Part shown: in pieces, positions 36,020-45,177 of the stretch | Numbering within the stretch: position 1 is the stretch's first letter | Layout: each line of letters opens with the position of its first letter | NCBI GenBank assembly: GCA_017617445.1 | Contig: JAFZWE010000001.1 | Location: 1 to 64,000 of the forward strand | Source: Bacteroidales bacterium | Lineage (GTDB): Bacteria > Bacteroidota > Bacteroidia > Bacteroidales > WCHB1-69 | Reading direction: 5' to 3' | Length of the DNA: 64,000 bases | Translations under genes and position numbers: made by a program | The notes under the pieces: model-generated | Told to the model about the DNA's origin: nothing | The model's database searches: none | Seen by the model: only the letters and a program-made list of their open reading frames with translations

Positions 36020-37561
36020 ATGCTCATTCGAACTCACAGTTGTGCATTAATGGGAGTTGCTGCGATTCCCATCACCGTTGAGGTTAACGTTGATATCGGT
36101 GTGGGGTTCTTCTTGGTCGGGCTGCCCGACAGTGCCATCAAGGAGAGCCAGCACCGTATTGACACCGCACTTAAAATCTGCAACTATCGCATTCCCGGAA
36201 AGAAGATCATCATCAACATGGCGCCGGCGGACATCCGCAAAGAGGGCAGCGCCTTTGACCTGACCTTGGCCATAGGCATTCTCATCGCCTCGGAGCAGAT
36301 TCAGGGAGGCGGCATTGTGGAAGACTACTTCATCACCGGAGAGTTGTCGTTGGACGGGACACTGCAGCCCATCAAAGGGGCGTTGCCCATGGCCATTGAA
36401 GCCAAAAGGAGAGGGAAAAAGGGCATCATCCTGCCCATTCAAAATGCCCGGGAAGCCGCTATTGTGGAAGGAATTGAAGTGTTGGGAGTGACCAACATCC
36501 AGCAAGTGATTGATTTTTTCAACAGAGGGGTGCCCATCCCGCCCACCGTCATCCATATCCGGGAGGAATTTCAGAAAAGTCTGAACAATTATGAATTTGA
36601 CTTCGCCGATGTGAAGGGACAGGAAAACATCAAGCGGGCGTTGGAAATTGCGGCGGCGGGAGGCCACAATGTCATTCTTATCGGTCCACCGGGATCTGGC
36701 AAGACCATGTTGGCCAAGCGTTTACCTTCCATCCTTCCCCCACTGACCTTAGAAGAGGCGTTGGAGACCACCAAAATACACTCTGTGGCCGGCAAGATGA
36801 GCCGCTACTCCTCCATCATCTGTGTCCGTCCGTTCCGAGCGCCGCATCACACCATATCCGATGTTGCTCTGGTAGGCGGGGGGCAGCATCCGCAACCGGG
36901 AGAGATCTCCTTGGCGCACAACGGAGTACTGTTTTTGGATGAGCTCACCGAGATGAACCGCGCCACGTTGGAGGTACTGCGGCAACCGTTGGAAGACCGC
37001 AGGATCACCATCTCACGTTCCAAATACACGGTGGACTTCCCTGCCTCCTTCATGCTGATTGCCGCCATGAACCCCTGTCCGTGCGGCAACTACAACAATC
37101 CCAAAATCCCATGCACCTGCGCACCCGGCGTGGTGCAAAAATACCTCAGCCGCATTTCCGGACCACTGCTGGACCGCATCGACCTCCACGTGGAGGTAAA
37201 GCCCCTCAGCAACGACGAGCTGCTAAACAAAGCCAAGGGCGAATCCAGTGCAACTGTGCGGGAACGAGTGGTGCGCGCCCGCGCCATCCAAGCGGAAAGA
37301 TACAAGGAACATGCAGAAATTCACTGCAATGCACAAGTCAACACCAAACTGTTCCAGCAATATTGTGCCATTGACAGCGAGGGAAAGGAACTGATGAAAA
37401 TCGCCATGGACCGGCTCGGCCTCTCTGCCCGCGCTTACGACCGTATCCTCAAGGTGGCACGTACCATCGCAGACCTCGACAACAGTTCCGCCATCTCCAC
37501 CGAGCACCTGTCGGAAGCCATCAACTTCCGCAGTTTGGACAGAGACAGCTGGGGGCGATGA
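36020..37561 (+). CDS. YifB/ComM-family AAA+ ATPase (Mg-chelatase-like)
   Basis: The 513-residue protein has the N-terminal ChlI-like domain (about 20-145: VDIGVGFFLVGLPDSAIKES). An AAA+ core with Walker A GPPGSGKTML (about 220) and Walker B VLFLDELTEM follows, with a C-terminal Mg-chelatase region (CPCGNYNN, LDRIDLHVEV, LSARAYDRILKVARTIADL). In Proteobacteria, ComM is a hexameric helicase that drives branch migration during natural transformation. Start ATG 36020 fits the conserved N-terminus. Confidence 0.93.
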   Translation: MLIRTHSCALMGVAAIPITVEVNVDIGVGFFLVGLPDSAIKESQHRIDTALKICNYRIPGKKIIINMAPADIRKEGSAFDLTLAIGILIASEQIQGGGIVEDYFITGELSLDGTLQPIKGALPMAIEAKRRGKKGIILPIQNAREAAIVEGIEVLGVTNIQQVIDFFNRGVPIPPTVIHIREEFQKSLNNYEFDFADVKGQENIKRALEIAAAGGHNVILIGPPGSGKTMLAKRLPSILPPLTLEEALETTKIHSVAGKMSRYSSIICVRPFRAPHHTISDVALVGGGQHPQPGEISLAHNGVLFLDELTEMNRATLEVLRQPLEDRRITISRSKYTVDFPASFMLIAAMNPCPCGNYNNPKIPCTCAPGVVQKYLSRISGPLLDRIDLHVEVKPLSNDELLNKAKGESSATVRERVVRARAIQAERYKEHAEIHCNAQVNTKLFQQYCAIDSEGKELMKIAMDRLGLSARAYDRILKVARTIADLDNSSAISTEHLSEAINFRSLDRDSWGR

Positions 37562-37578
37562 ACCATTCAAAAAAATCG

Positions 37579-37586
37579 TAACTTTG
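37579..37586 (+). promoter_or_regulatory. -7 promoter box TAACTTTG
   Basis: TAnnTTTG followed by CAGCCC, 18 bases before the methyltransferase ATG; probable promoter for the 37604-41635 gene set. Confidence 0.65.
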
Positions 37587-37603
37587 CAGCCCATTTGAAA
37601 CAG

Positions 37604-38353
37604 ATGATCAGCAAAGCCAAAATTTCTGAAATCAAAAAGCTCGCACAAAAAAAATTCCGTGAGGAAAGCGGGCTTTTCATCGTAGAAGGAACCAAATCTG
37701 TAACCGATTTGCTTCTTTCGCAATTAGTTGTAGAAGAAGTTTTTGCCACTTCCCACTGGCTTGCAGCGCACCCGCTGCCCCAAAGCATCCGTTGTGCAGA
37801 GGTCTCCCCTGGTGAACTGGAACGCATGTCCTGTCTCACCACTCCCCAGGAGGTGCTGGCCACGGTCCGCATCCCCCACTTTGACCCCAATACCATAGAC
37901 GACCGTGACGCCGTCATCGCTTTGGACGGGATCCGGGACCCCGGAAACTTGGGAACCATCATTCGAACCGCCGACTGGTTCGGGTTCAAGCAGGTGGTCT
38001 GCTCGCCTGACTGTGTGGAGTTCACCAATCCCAAGACCATCCAAGCCACGATGGGCTCCTTCTGCCGGATGCGGGTTTTCTCCACAGATCTCCCTGATTT
38101 TCTGAAAGAAAAAAATTGCTCCATTCTCGGCACATTCATGAATGGCGAGCCCATTGAAACAGTGAAGTTCAACCGGAACGACATTCTTGTCATTGGAAAT
38201 GAATCCAACGGGATTTCCAGAGCCGTGGAGGCACTGGTCTCCCGACGCATCCATATCCCGTCATTTGCAACAAGCCCCACCCACGCGGAATCCCTGAACG
38301 CCTCCATCGCCGCCTCCGTGGTCATGTACCAATACCGACTGCGAATCCAATAA
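37604..38353 (+). CDS. SpoU/TrmH-family RNA 2'-O-methyltransferase
   Basis: The 249-residue protein has an N-terminal substrate-binding part and a C-terminal knotted SPOUT domain. The three motifs are seen: LDGIRDPGNLGTIIRTADWFG, VIGNESNGIS, and FATSPTHAESLNASIAASV. It uses S-adenosylmethionine to methylate rRNA or tRNA ribose. The exact target cannot be told. The ATG at 37604 is taken rather than the TTG at 37595, which lies too close to the promoter box. It heads a probable operon with the ABC ATPase, CvpA and RecQ genes. Confidence 0.9.
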   Translation: MISKAKISEIKKLAQKKFREESGLFIVEGTKSVTDLLLSQLVVEEVFATSHWLAAHPLPQSIRCAEVSPGELERMSCLTTPQEVLATVRIPHFDPNTIDDRDAVIALDGIRDPGNLGTIIRTADWFGFKQVVCSPDCVEFTNPKTIQATMGSFCRMRVFSTDLPDFLKEKNCSILGTFMNGEPIETVKFNRNDILVIGNESNGISRAVEALVSRRIHIPSFATSPTHAESLNASIAASVVMYQYRLRIQ

Positions 38354-38403
38354 TATTTTCCAAAGAAAAACGTTATTTTCCCGCCTAATACATTATTAAC
38401 CTT

Positions 38404-39156
38404 ATGATTGAAATAAAAAATGTTTCCAAATACTTCGGAGAAAGACAGGTGCTGAAAAACATCAGCACTCAATTTGAGCAGGGGAAAGTCAACCTCATCA
38501 TCGGGCGTTCCGGTTCCGGAAAAACGGTCATGATGAAATGCCTGATCGGCTTGCTGACCCCGGAAGAGGGCGAGATTCTGTATAACGAACGGAATTTCAA
38601 CCTGTTCACCAACAAGGAGAAACAAGCGATCCGAACAGAGATGGGCATGGTGTTCCAGGGGTCGGCACTATTTGACTCCATGACCATCCAGGACAATGTG
38701 ATGTTCCCGCTCACCATGCTCACCCAACAGAGTTACGAAGAGAAGCTGGAACGGGTGAACTTCTGTCTGAAACGTGTGGACCTCGTCAACTCCAACAATC
38801 TTTATCCCGCCGAATTGAGTGGCGGAATGAAAAAACGTGCTGCCATTGCCCGCGCCATCGCCTGCAATCCCCGCTACCTGTTCTGCGACGAGCCCAATTC
38901 CGGACTGGACCCCAAGACCTCCCTGCTGATTGATGAACTGATTTATGAAATCACCCATGAATTTGACATCACCACTGTGGTCAACACCCACGACCTCAAT
39001 ACCGTGATCACCATCGGGGAGACCATCTCCTTCATTTACCAAGGGGACCTGGCCTGGCGCGGATGCAAAGACAATGTGTTGATTTCCGATAACGAGCGGC
39101 TCAATGACTTCATCTTTGCGCAGCCACTCACCCAAAAAATCCGAAATAAATCCTAA
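38404..39156 (+). CDS. MlaF-like ABC transporter ATP-binding protein
   Basis: The 250-residue ATPase has Walker A GRSGSGKTVM (about 36-45), the signature LSGGMKKR and Walker B YLFCDEPNSGLD. It has the MlaF-type second Walker region (GSALFDSMTIQDNV) seen in outer-membrane lipid transport systems (Mla). In Bacteroidota the permease gene mlaE usually sits directly upstream, but here the neighbour is a methyltransferase. The permease and MCE subunits must be elsewhere. Start ATG 38404 (MIEIKNVSKYFG) is clear. Confidence 0.85.
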   Translation: MIEIKNVSKYFGERQVLKNISTQFEQGKVNLIIGRSGSGKTVMMKCLIGLLTPEEGEILYNERNFNLFTNKEKQAIRTEMGMVFQGSALFDSMTIQDNVMFPLTMLTQQSYEEKLERVNFCLKRVDLVNSNNLYPAELSGGMKKRAAIARAIACNPRYLFCDEPNSGLDPKTSLLIDELIYEITHEFDITTVVNTHDLNTVITIGETISFIYQGDLAWRGCKDNVLISDNERLNDFIFAQPLTQKIRNKS

Positions 39157-39166
39157 TGATTTTACC

Positions 39167-39706
39167 ATGAATTTGTTAGACCTTTTTCTCATCATCCCGT
39201 TGATTTGGGCGGGCATCCGTGGATTCTCCAACGGACTGGTCAAGGAAGTGTTCTCCCTCTTGGCACTGACCTTAGGTATCTTTCTCTCCTACAAGCTGTC
39301 GTATCTGGCAGCCCGGCACATCCATGCAGAAGGAGCCGAACTGATCGCCTTCGCCATTTGCTTCATTGCCGTGGTCATCCTCACTATTATGGTCGGACGG
39401 GGCGTAGGCAAAGTGGTGAAAATCGCCGTTCCCGATTTCGTCAACAAGATTTGTGGAGTCGTTTTCGGAGTCGTGAAAGTCCTGTTTATCTGCAGTATCG
39501 CGCTTTATTTTCTTAAATCAATTGATACAAAAGAGGTTATACTCAAATCCAAAACCACACAAAAATCACTTCTATATCCCTACGTGGAAAAATCCACGCT
39601 GTTTCTCTCCTCCCATAAGGACGATGCCGTGAGTACAGGGAAAAAAATCAACGACACCACAGACAAATTCAAAGAGGATCTGGAAAAGAAAGATTCACGG
39701 AAATAA
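39167..39706 (+). CDS. CvpA-family membrane protein
   Basis: The 179-residue protein has four membrane segments within the first ~125 residues, with the CvpA pattern LLDLFLIIPLIWAGIRGFSNGLVKEVFSLLALTLG-type start. A hydrophilic Lys/Asp-rich tail follows. The ATG at 39167 is preferred: the longer frame from 39104 overlaps the ABC ATPase gene. It follows that gene by 10 bases. CvpA proteins affect envelope integrity in other bacteria; the mechanism is unknown. Confidence 0.85.
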   Translation: MNLLDLFLIIPLIWAGIRGFSNGLVKEVFSLLALTLGIFLSYKLSYLAARHIHAEGAELIAFAICFIAVVILTIMVGRGVGKVVKIAVPDFVNKICGVVFGVVKVLFICSIALYFLKSIDTKEVILKSKTTQKSLLYPYVEKSTLFLSSHKDDAVSTGKKINDTTDKFKEDLEKKDSRK

Positions 39707-39745
39707 GCCGACCGACAGCACAGCTTCCATAGGACTCCATCACGC

Positions 39746-41635
39746 ATGGATAACAGCGCCATCATCCATCAGATTTTGAAAAAATACTGGGGGTACGACA
39801 CCTTCCGACCCTTGCAGGAGGACATTATCCTTTCGGTGCTGGACAACCGCGACACGATGGCCCTGTTGCCCACAGGAGGAGGGAAATCCATCTGCTTTCA
39901 AGTGCCCGCCATGGCCAAGCCGGGACTCTGCATTGTCATCTCCCCCCTGATCGCCCTGATGAAAGACCAGGTGCAAAACCTGAAGAAAAAAGGCATCAAA
40001 GCCGCCGCCATCTACTCCGGAATGAACCAGCAGCAAATCCGCACAACCCTTGACAACTGCTTGTTTGACAAAGACCTGAAATTCCTATACCTATCTCCCG
40101 AACGGCTGAAAACCGAACTTTTCCGCGTCAATCTACAGCGCATGAACCTCTCCATGATTGCCGTGGACGAAGCCCACTGCATTTCGCAATGGGGTTACGA
40201 TTTCCGCCCTCCCTACCTGGAAATTGCTGAAATCCGCCCCCTCTTTCCTCAAGTGCCCGTGCTTGCCCTCACCGCCACCGCCACACCGGAAGTGGTGAAG
40301 GATATTCAGGAAAAACTGCTTTTCAAAAAAGAGAATGTCTTCCAAAAAAGCTTCAAACGGGACAACCTCACTTACTATGTTGTAAAAGAGCAAGATAAAA
40401 ACGGCCGGATGCTGCGTATCATCCAACGCTACCCTGGAACGGGAATTGTTTACGTGCGCAACCGCCGAAAAACACAAGAAACTGCCGAATTCCTGAAACG
40501 GCACGGCATCAGCGCGGATTTCTACCATGCCGGACTGGACAGTACCGAACGAGACCGCAAACAACAGGAGTGGATGGAAGGAACAACCCGTATCATCGTA
40601 TCCACCAATGCTTTCGGTATGGGCATCGACAAACCTGATGTCCGTTTTGTCATCCACATCGACATTCCAGACACATTAGAGGGCTATTTCCAGGAAGCCG
40701 GACGGGGCGGGCGTGACCTCCAACCCTCCATTGCCGTCATGCTGTACGATGACAGCGACCTAAAGGAACTCCAACGCAATTTTAAACTCTCCTTCCCGCC
40801 CATCCAATTTATACAACAGGTTTACAATGACTTATGTAATAAATTCAGAGTCCCCATCCATGAGGGACAAGACCAGTCCTTCCCGTTGGACGTGGGGGAA
40901 TTTGCCACGGAACACCATTACAACCCCGTAGAGGTGTTCAACGCCATCCAGCTTATGGAAAAAACCGGCGCCGTACAGTTTGACACCGACCGACACGAAC
41001 CGGCACGACTGACCTTTCTCATGACCAAAGAGGACTTTGACCTGCAAAAAAAAAGCGCCACCTTCCAAAAAGAGGAAGAATTTGTAAAATTGCTATTGCG
41101 TTCCTACAGCGGACTCTTCAGCCGGTATGTGGTCATCAACGAAAAAGAACTGGCACGAAGAGCCGAACTCACACCGGCACAAGTAGTTGCCAAGTTGATG
41201 TACTTGAAAAAATACCAATTTATTGATTACCAACCCAGTAATCAGCAACCCAGACTCTATTTCGTCACCAACCGCGTGGATGAAAAACATCTTTTTTATG
41301 ATCCTGACATCTACTATCGCAGAAAACAAGTGGCCGAAAAAAGAGTGGAGGCGGTGGAGCATTACGTATTGCATCATTCCGTATGCCGCAGCCAGCTGCT
41401 TTTATCTTATTTTGGTGAAAAACAGAGTGATGCATGTGGAAAATGCGATATCTGCCTAAAAAAAGCGCACGATAATCTAAAAAAATTGGAATTTGAAAAA
41501 ATATCTGCCGCCGTCAGAAACATCTATCCTCATTGTCAAGACATTAAAATGATTGTTTCTCAGCTTTGCACGCAATTTGAAGAGGATAAAATTGTGGAAG
41601 TGGTACGCTGGCTGATTGACCAAAAGAAGATATAG
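39746..41635 (+). CDS. recQ: RecQ-family ATP-dependent DNA helicase, short form
   Basis: The 629-residue helicase has motif 0 (YWGYDTFRPLQEDII), Walker A TGGGKSICFQ, the DEAH box VDEAHCISQWG, motif V (AFGMGIDKPDVRF) and motif VI (QEAGRGGRD). A zinc-binding CGKCDIC and an RQC-like region follow. The C-terminus ends about 70 residues after the zinc cysteines and shows no HRDC domain. This matches the shorter of the two RecQ forms usual in Bacteroidota. It unwinds DNA in recombinational repair. Confidence 0.93.
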   Translation: MDNSAIIHQILKKYWGYDTFRPLQEDIILSVLDNRDTMALLPTGGGKSICFQVPAMAKPGLCIVISPLIALMKDQVQNLKKKGIKAAAIYSGMNQQQIRTTLDNCLFDKDLKFLYLSPERLKTELFRVNLQRMNLSMIAVDEAHCISQWGYDFRPPYLEIAEIRPLFPQVPVLALTATATPEVVKDIQEKLLFKKENVFQKSFKRDNLTYYVVKEQDKNGRMLRIIQRYPGTGIVYVRNRRKTQETAEFLKRHGISADFYHAGLDSTERDRKQQEWMEGTTRIIVSTNAFGMGIDKPDVRFVIHIDIPDTLEGYFQEAGRGGRDLQPSIAVMLYDDSDLKELQRNFKLSFPPIQFIQQVYNDLCNKFRVPIHEGQDQSFPLDVGEFATEHHYNPVEVFNAIQLMEKTGAVQFDTDRHEPARLTFLMTKEDFDLQKKSATFQKEEEFVKLLLRSYSGLFSRYVVINEKELARRAELTPAQVVAKLMYLKKYQFIDYQPSNQQPRLYFVTNRVDEKHLFYDPDIYYRRKQVAEKRVEAVEHYVLHHSVCRSQLLLSYFGEKQSDACGKCDICLKKAHDNLKKLEFEKISAAVRNIYPHCQDIKMIVSQLCTQFEEDKIVEVVRWLIDQKKI

Positions 41636-41796
41636 CCACACCGAATGCGGATTTTCTCATAGTTGTAATGTTTCTGGTGAATAAATAAATTTTGATGGTG
41701 CATACTTGCTGAAAGAAGTCGTATTTTATGCCAGTAGATAAAGGCTGTTTTCTTTAGAAGAAAGATAATAATTTTGAAATAAAAGCTCTTTTTTAG

Positions 41797-41804
41797 TATT
41801 TTTG
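41797..41804 (+). promoter_or_regulatory. -7 promoter box TATTTTTG
   Basis: TAnnTTTG followed by CAGTTG, 23 bases before the second kinase gene. Confidence 0.65.
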
Positions 41805-41826
41805 CAGTTGTAAATCTAATATTTGC

Positions 41827-43287
41827 ATGGTGGCTACTCTTACGGATGACAGTTCAACTTCAGGCCGTGTCGCAGTTTCGGAATATCATGTGTCGGAACA
41901 TTTCTCTGAATATAGCGGCCTTCCCTCCAAAGGTTATTGTCGTCTATGCAAAGTACAGCGTCATGGACAGTGGTTTGTGCTCAAAGCGCTGAAGTCTGAG
42001 TATGCCGACAATTCTTCATACAAGGGGCTTTTAGATAAAGAGTTTCAGCTGATGATACAATTGCAGCATCCGAACATTGTACGGGTGTGGGGGATGGAAG
42101 AGGATGCAGTAGTGGGTCAGGCTATTATAATGGAATGGATTGATGGTTGCACTTTAGAGGATTTTTTGAAAGACCATCCCTCCTTGAAAATCCGTCGCGC
42201 TGTGGCTAACCAGATTTTGGAAGCCATCAGTTATTTTCACAAAAAACAGATTATCCACCGTGACTTGAAGCCAGCCAATATCTTGGTGACAAGAAATGGG
42301 AATCATGTCAAAATCATTGATTTCGGTCTGTCTGACAGCGACAATTTCGCAGTGCTGAAGGAGCTGGCATACACCAAAGCCTATGCTGCACCCGAGCAGC
42401 TGGCTGGCGAAGAATTGGATTGCCGTACCGACTTGTATGCTTTTGGGTTGATATTGAAGCAATTGTTTCCCAGTCGGTACCGTCGGGTGGTTCGAAAATG
42501 CTTGCAGCCACAGCGCAAACAGCGTTATAATTCGGCTGATGAGGTGTTGGATGCTTTAGTCTCCGCCGATCGCAGAAAAAGGATCGTTCCGTGGGTGGCA
42601 GTGGGGTTGTGCATACTACTAATGCTGGCGGCTTTGATAGTACCGTTTTTACAAAAGCCAAGGAGTGTAGTGGTGAAAAACATCAAAGACACCTTGCTAA
42701 TCCAACAGCAATATGATAGTTTGGACAAAATGGAAGACAAGGTAACACTACAGCAACGCCACACGAGCAATGCTGACCTGCCAGCGGATGAGCCACAGTT
42801 CGTGGAACAGAAAAACATTGCAGCAAGTACCGCCTACAAGCAAGCCGAGAAAGCAGCTAATGAAATTTATGAATGGGCGAATGCACAATTCAAGCATGAT
42901 ATGGACACCCTATATCGCCCCGTGGATAGATATATGAAAACTCAAAATGCGAATGCCACGACTTATCACACCCTCCTTATGATTGCGGATAACAAGGCGA
43001 GAATTAGAGTTTACCAGATTAGGAACCAAATGCGCGGCAAATGGACGGATGAGAACAGAAACTTTTGCCAATTTAATGAGAGTCAGTTTTTCTATCGTTC
43101 TATCAAACAGGTGGATGAAACCACACAGTCGTATAGGGTTAGAGGGAATGAATTCCCCAGGTTGCTATCTCTTGAAACACAGGTAGCTGAGAATGAGTAC
43201 ATTAAGCTAAAGAAAGAATATGATGCTTATTCTGCCGAATATTCCAAATTGCACAAGGAGTTGTATGACATACAACATAGTCGTTGA
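41827..43287 (+). CDS. Membrane-anchored Ser/Thr protein kinase with atypical nucleotide loop
   Basis: The 486-residue protein has a kinase domain, about 20-248, with Lys53 (FVLKAL), HRDLKPANIL with Asp146, DFG at 165-167 and the AAPEQ activation end. The usual glycine loop GxGxxG is replaced by GLPSKGYCRL (31-40). After one membrane helix, about 253-275, residues 280-486 form a largely helical, coiled-coil-prone external region rich in Glu, Lys and Gln. Key catalytic residues are present, so activity is plausible despite the odd loop. It differs from the kinase at 6607 in its external part. Signal and targets unknown. Confidence 0.88.
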   Translation: MVATLTDDSSTSGRVAVSEYHVSEHFSEYSGLPSKGYCRLCKVQRHGQWFVLKALKSEYADNSSYKGLLDKEFQLMIQLQHPNIVRVWGMEEDAVVGQAIIMEWIDGCTLEDFLKDHPSLKIRRAVANQILEAISYFHKKQIIHRDLKPANILVTRNGNHVKIIDFGLSDSDNFAVLKELAYTKAYAAPEQLAGEELDCRTDLYAFGLILKQLFPSRYRRVVRKCLQPQRKQRYNSADEVLDALVSADRRKRIVPWVAVGLCILLMLAALIVPFLQKPRSVVVKNIKDTLLIQQQYDSLDKMEDKVTLQQRHTSNADLPADEPQFVEQKNIAASTAYKQAEKAANEIYEWANAQFKHDMDTLYRPVDRYMKTQNANATTYHTLLMIADNKARIRVYQIRNQMRGKWTDENRNFCQFNESQFFYRSIKQVDETTQSYRVRGNEFPRLLSLETQVAENEYIKLKKEYDAYSAEYSKLHKELYDIQHSR

Positions 43288-43301
43288 GGAACCGCATAAA
43301 A

Positions 43302-43333
43302 AGAGAATTTCCCCTTCCTTTCGGAGGGGGAAA
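43302..43333. terminator. Hairpin between convergent genes
   Basis: Arms TTTCCCCTTCC and GGAGGGGGAAA (one bulge) around TTTC, placed between the kinase stop (43287) and the lipoprotein stop (43378). It has only a weak T tract on either strand. Confidence 0.55.
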
Positions 43334-43377
43334 CTCGCCAAGTGTTGGATTACAATAGATTCAAAAACTGATAGGTT

Positions 43378-44085
43378 TTACCAGCTGTAAGAGTTCATAG
43401 CGTCCTCCATTTGCTTTTGGGCTTTCTTGTAAGCCTTGTCGTAGTCGTCTTGGGCCTTTTTGTAGGCTTTGTCGTACTCGTCCGATGCCTTCTTGTAAGC
43501 CTTGTCCCATTCATCCTCCAAGTCACTCAGGTCATCATCGTCATCATCACCATCATCGTTGTCAGCGGTGTCTTCTTCAGTCAAAATCAGGTAAACATGA
43601 CAACTCGTATTGGAGAGAACCTTTTCTTTCTCTTTTTCATCAGCAGGAAGATAAGTGAAAGTGAGGCTTATAGTTTCTCCCACTTTGGCATCTTTCAGCT
43701 TCTGAAATGTGCCGGTTTTGTCGGTCTGGAATTTCACATTGTCGTGAATCGACAAATAATTGTCAGGATCTTTCTTGTAGACTTCCATGTAAAAATCCTC
43801 CATTTCCCTGTTAATCTCTTTGGTTTTCTTAAAATCTATGGTTATCTGCAATTTTTCGTCTTTTTCTGTCAGTTCGTATGCCCCTTGCACTGACTCAAAA
43901 AACTGATCTTCGTCTTCAATTACCCAGCCGCCTTTCACGGTTACTATATTCTCATTTAGAACTATTTTGCCGGATTTGCTCTTGGCATCATCTTTCTTTG
44001 CATCTTTCGACCCGCAAGAAACGAGTACAGCGGCCAGAACAAGCATTACCGCACCGGCCATGATGGTTAAAATGTTTCTTTTCAT
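43378..44085 (-). CDS. Lipoprotein with acidic linker and C-terminal AYKKA repeats
   Basis: The 235-residue protein has a lipobox (VLVSCGSKD). A beta-rich middle domain of about 120 residues follows (VKGGWVIEDEDQFF to YLILTEED). A run of Asp residues (about 180-193) leads to a helical tail of three near-repeats of DKAYKKAQDDY, probably a coiled coil or a basic wall-contacting helix. It is the last gene of a three-gene minus-strand set. It may belong to a Bacteroidota lipoprotein family of unknown function; I do not recognise it firmly. Confidence 0.75.
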   Translation of the reverse strand: MKRNILTIMAGAVMLVLAAVLVSCGSKDAKKDDAKSKSGKIVLNENIVTVKGGWVIEDEDQFFESVQGAYELTEKDEKLQITIDFKKTKEINREMEDFYMEVYKKDPDNYLSIHDNVKFQTDKTGTFQKLKDAKVGETISLTFTYLPADEKEKEKVLSNTSCHVYLILTEEDTADNDDGDDDDDDLSDLEDEWDKAYKKASDEYDKAYKKAQDDYDKAYKKAQKQMEDAMNSYSW

Positions 44086-44106
44086 ATCTTTTTTGCTTTT
44101 CGTTCG

Positions 44107-44382
44107 TTAGTCAATGTCCCATTCATCCATTTTGTTTTCTTTCAAAGCTTTTTCTGCACATTTTGTATATACTTTCAAAGCCTTTTCCTGCTGTTCTACA
44201 GTGATCTTGTCTTCTTTTCCGTCGTACTCCTTGTCAAGCTCGTTGGCAATTTTTGAGGCTTTCTTGAAATCGCCTGCTTCACAAGCCTTTTCCATTTTGT
44301 TGAGCTTGGAGTCCAGCGAATTGCAGGAGGTCATGGCCCAAGCCGTTACAGCAATTAAAGCTAAAATTTTAAAGTTTTTCAT
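44107..44382 (-). CDS. Small helical lipoprotein
   Basis: The 91-residue protein has a lipobox (WAMTSCNSL, Cys about 20). A ~70-residue mature helix-rich part, Lys/Glu-dense (KMEKACEAGDFKKASKIANEL), resembles a single TPR-like unit. It lies 21 bases before the larger lipoprotein gene and 31 bases after a small membrane protein gene. Function unknown. Confidence 0.75.
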   Translation of the reverse strand: MKNFKILALIAVTAWAMTSCNSLDSKLNKMEKACEAGDFKKASKIANELDKEYDGKEDKITVEQQEKALKVYTKCAEKALKENKMDEWDID

Positions 44383-44413
44383 AATTGATTTTTTAAATGT
44401 TTAATAAATAGTG

Positions 44414-44779
44414 TTAATTATTTTGCTTTTTCATTTTCTTTTTCAAAATGATGGAATAGACCACCAGTGCCAAAGTGAGTACAGAGTAGAGCCAGTAGCC
44501 AATTCCGGCGCATCCTTGTGCCACGTATGCCAAACCCCATGCTACAGGAATCAGCATCAGACAGGCGGTAAGTACCCGTACCTTACCGAACAGATGGGTC
44601 ACCACTGCCAACAAAGGGAAAATCAGCCATATGAATCCCAGCGCGGCGAAAGCACCACCCACCGAAAAGAGGTCGAATAAAGAGCACCCCTGCCCCATGG
44701 CCTCCACCAGGGGAAGAAAGGTCAACAAAATAAGGGACAACAATGCGATGCCCGCTCCAATTAAATTTTCTTTTTTCAT
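44414..44779 (-). CDS. Small four-helix membrane protein
   Basis: The 121-residue protein has four predicted membrane segments, about 6-24, 38-62, 66-88 and 90-110, and a Lys-rich C-terminus. It is the first gene of the minus-strand set with the two lipoproteins. Not recognised; an envelope stress role would be a guess. Confidence 0.7.
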   Translation of the reverse strand: MKKENLIGAGIALLSLILLTFLPLVEAMGQGCSLFDLFSVGGAFAALGFIWLIFPLLAVVTHLFGKVRVLTACLMLIPVAWGLAYVAQGCAGIGYWLYSVLTLALVVYSIILKKKMKKQNN

Positions 44780-44837
44780 AATGTTTAATTTTTTAGTGAA
44801 TAAATAAATTATATAATATGGTCTGAATTATCGGTGG

Positions 44838-44845
44838 CAAAAATA
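44838..44845 (-). promoter_or_regulatory. -7 promoter box (minus) TATTTTTG, with upstream direct repeats
   Basis: Minus-strand TAnnTTTG 59 bases before the ATG at 44779. At 44868-44890 lie two adjacent copies of TTAGGTTCTTT, in the position of an upstream activator site. Confidence 0.6.
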
Positions 44846-44890
44846 AAACATTTATTTTCAAATGTTTAGGTTCTTTTTAGGTTCTTTTTT

Positions 44891-45147
44891 GTTTAGAAAA
44901 TGAATCCCGTCATCCGTATCGCAATAATTGTTGGACAAAGTTAAATCATAATAAGCTAACCACAACCATCAGGCGTCATTATTTATTCACAATAGGGGGG
45001 GTAAATAATTGTATATCAATATATTATATATATTACTAACATTTACAAACAAGTTAAGGAGCTGACAAGGAGGCTAAAAAATGGGAGTTTTCTTCATAGA
45101 ACCATAAAAGAACCTTTTTATCTCCCCTCCTTTTTCGAAAATTGCCG
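44891..45147. other. AT-rich intergenic stretch
   Basis: No convincing gene is seen between the divergent genes at 44779 and 45178. It holds a run of seven G residues at 44994-45000 and an AT-only TATATA-rich patch near 45015-45035. It also holds AAAAGAACCT at 45107-45116, the inverse of AGGTTCTTTT at 44868-44890. Confidence 0.6.
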
Positions 45148-45155
45148 TATTTTTG
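45148..45155 (+). promoter_or_regulatory. -7 promoter box TATTTTTG
   Basis: TAnnTTTG followed by CCGC, 23 bases before the ATG at 45178. Confidence 0.7.
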
Positions 45156-45177
45156 CCGCATCAAATCAGTTTCCAAC

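Noticed and set aside
45075..45105. Tiny frame MGVFFIEP after an AAGGAGG site
   Set aside because: Only eight codons, no conservation evidence and no promoter directly before it.
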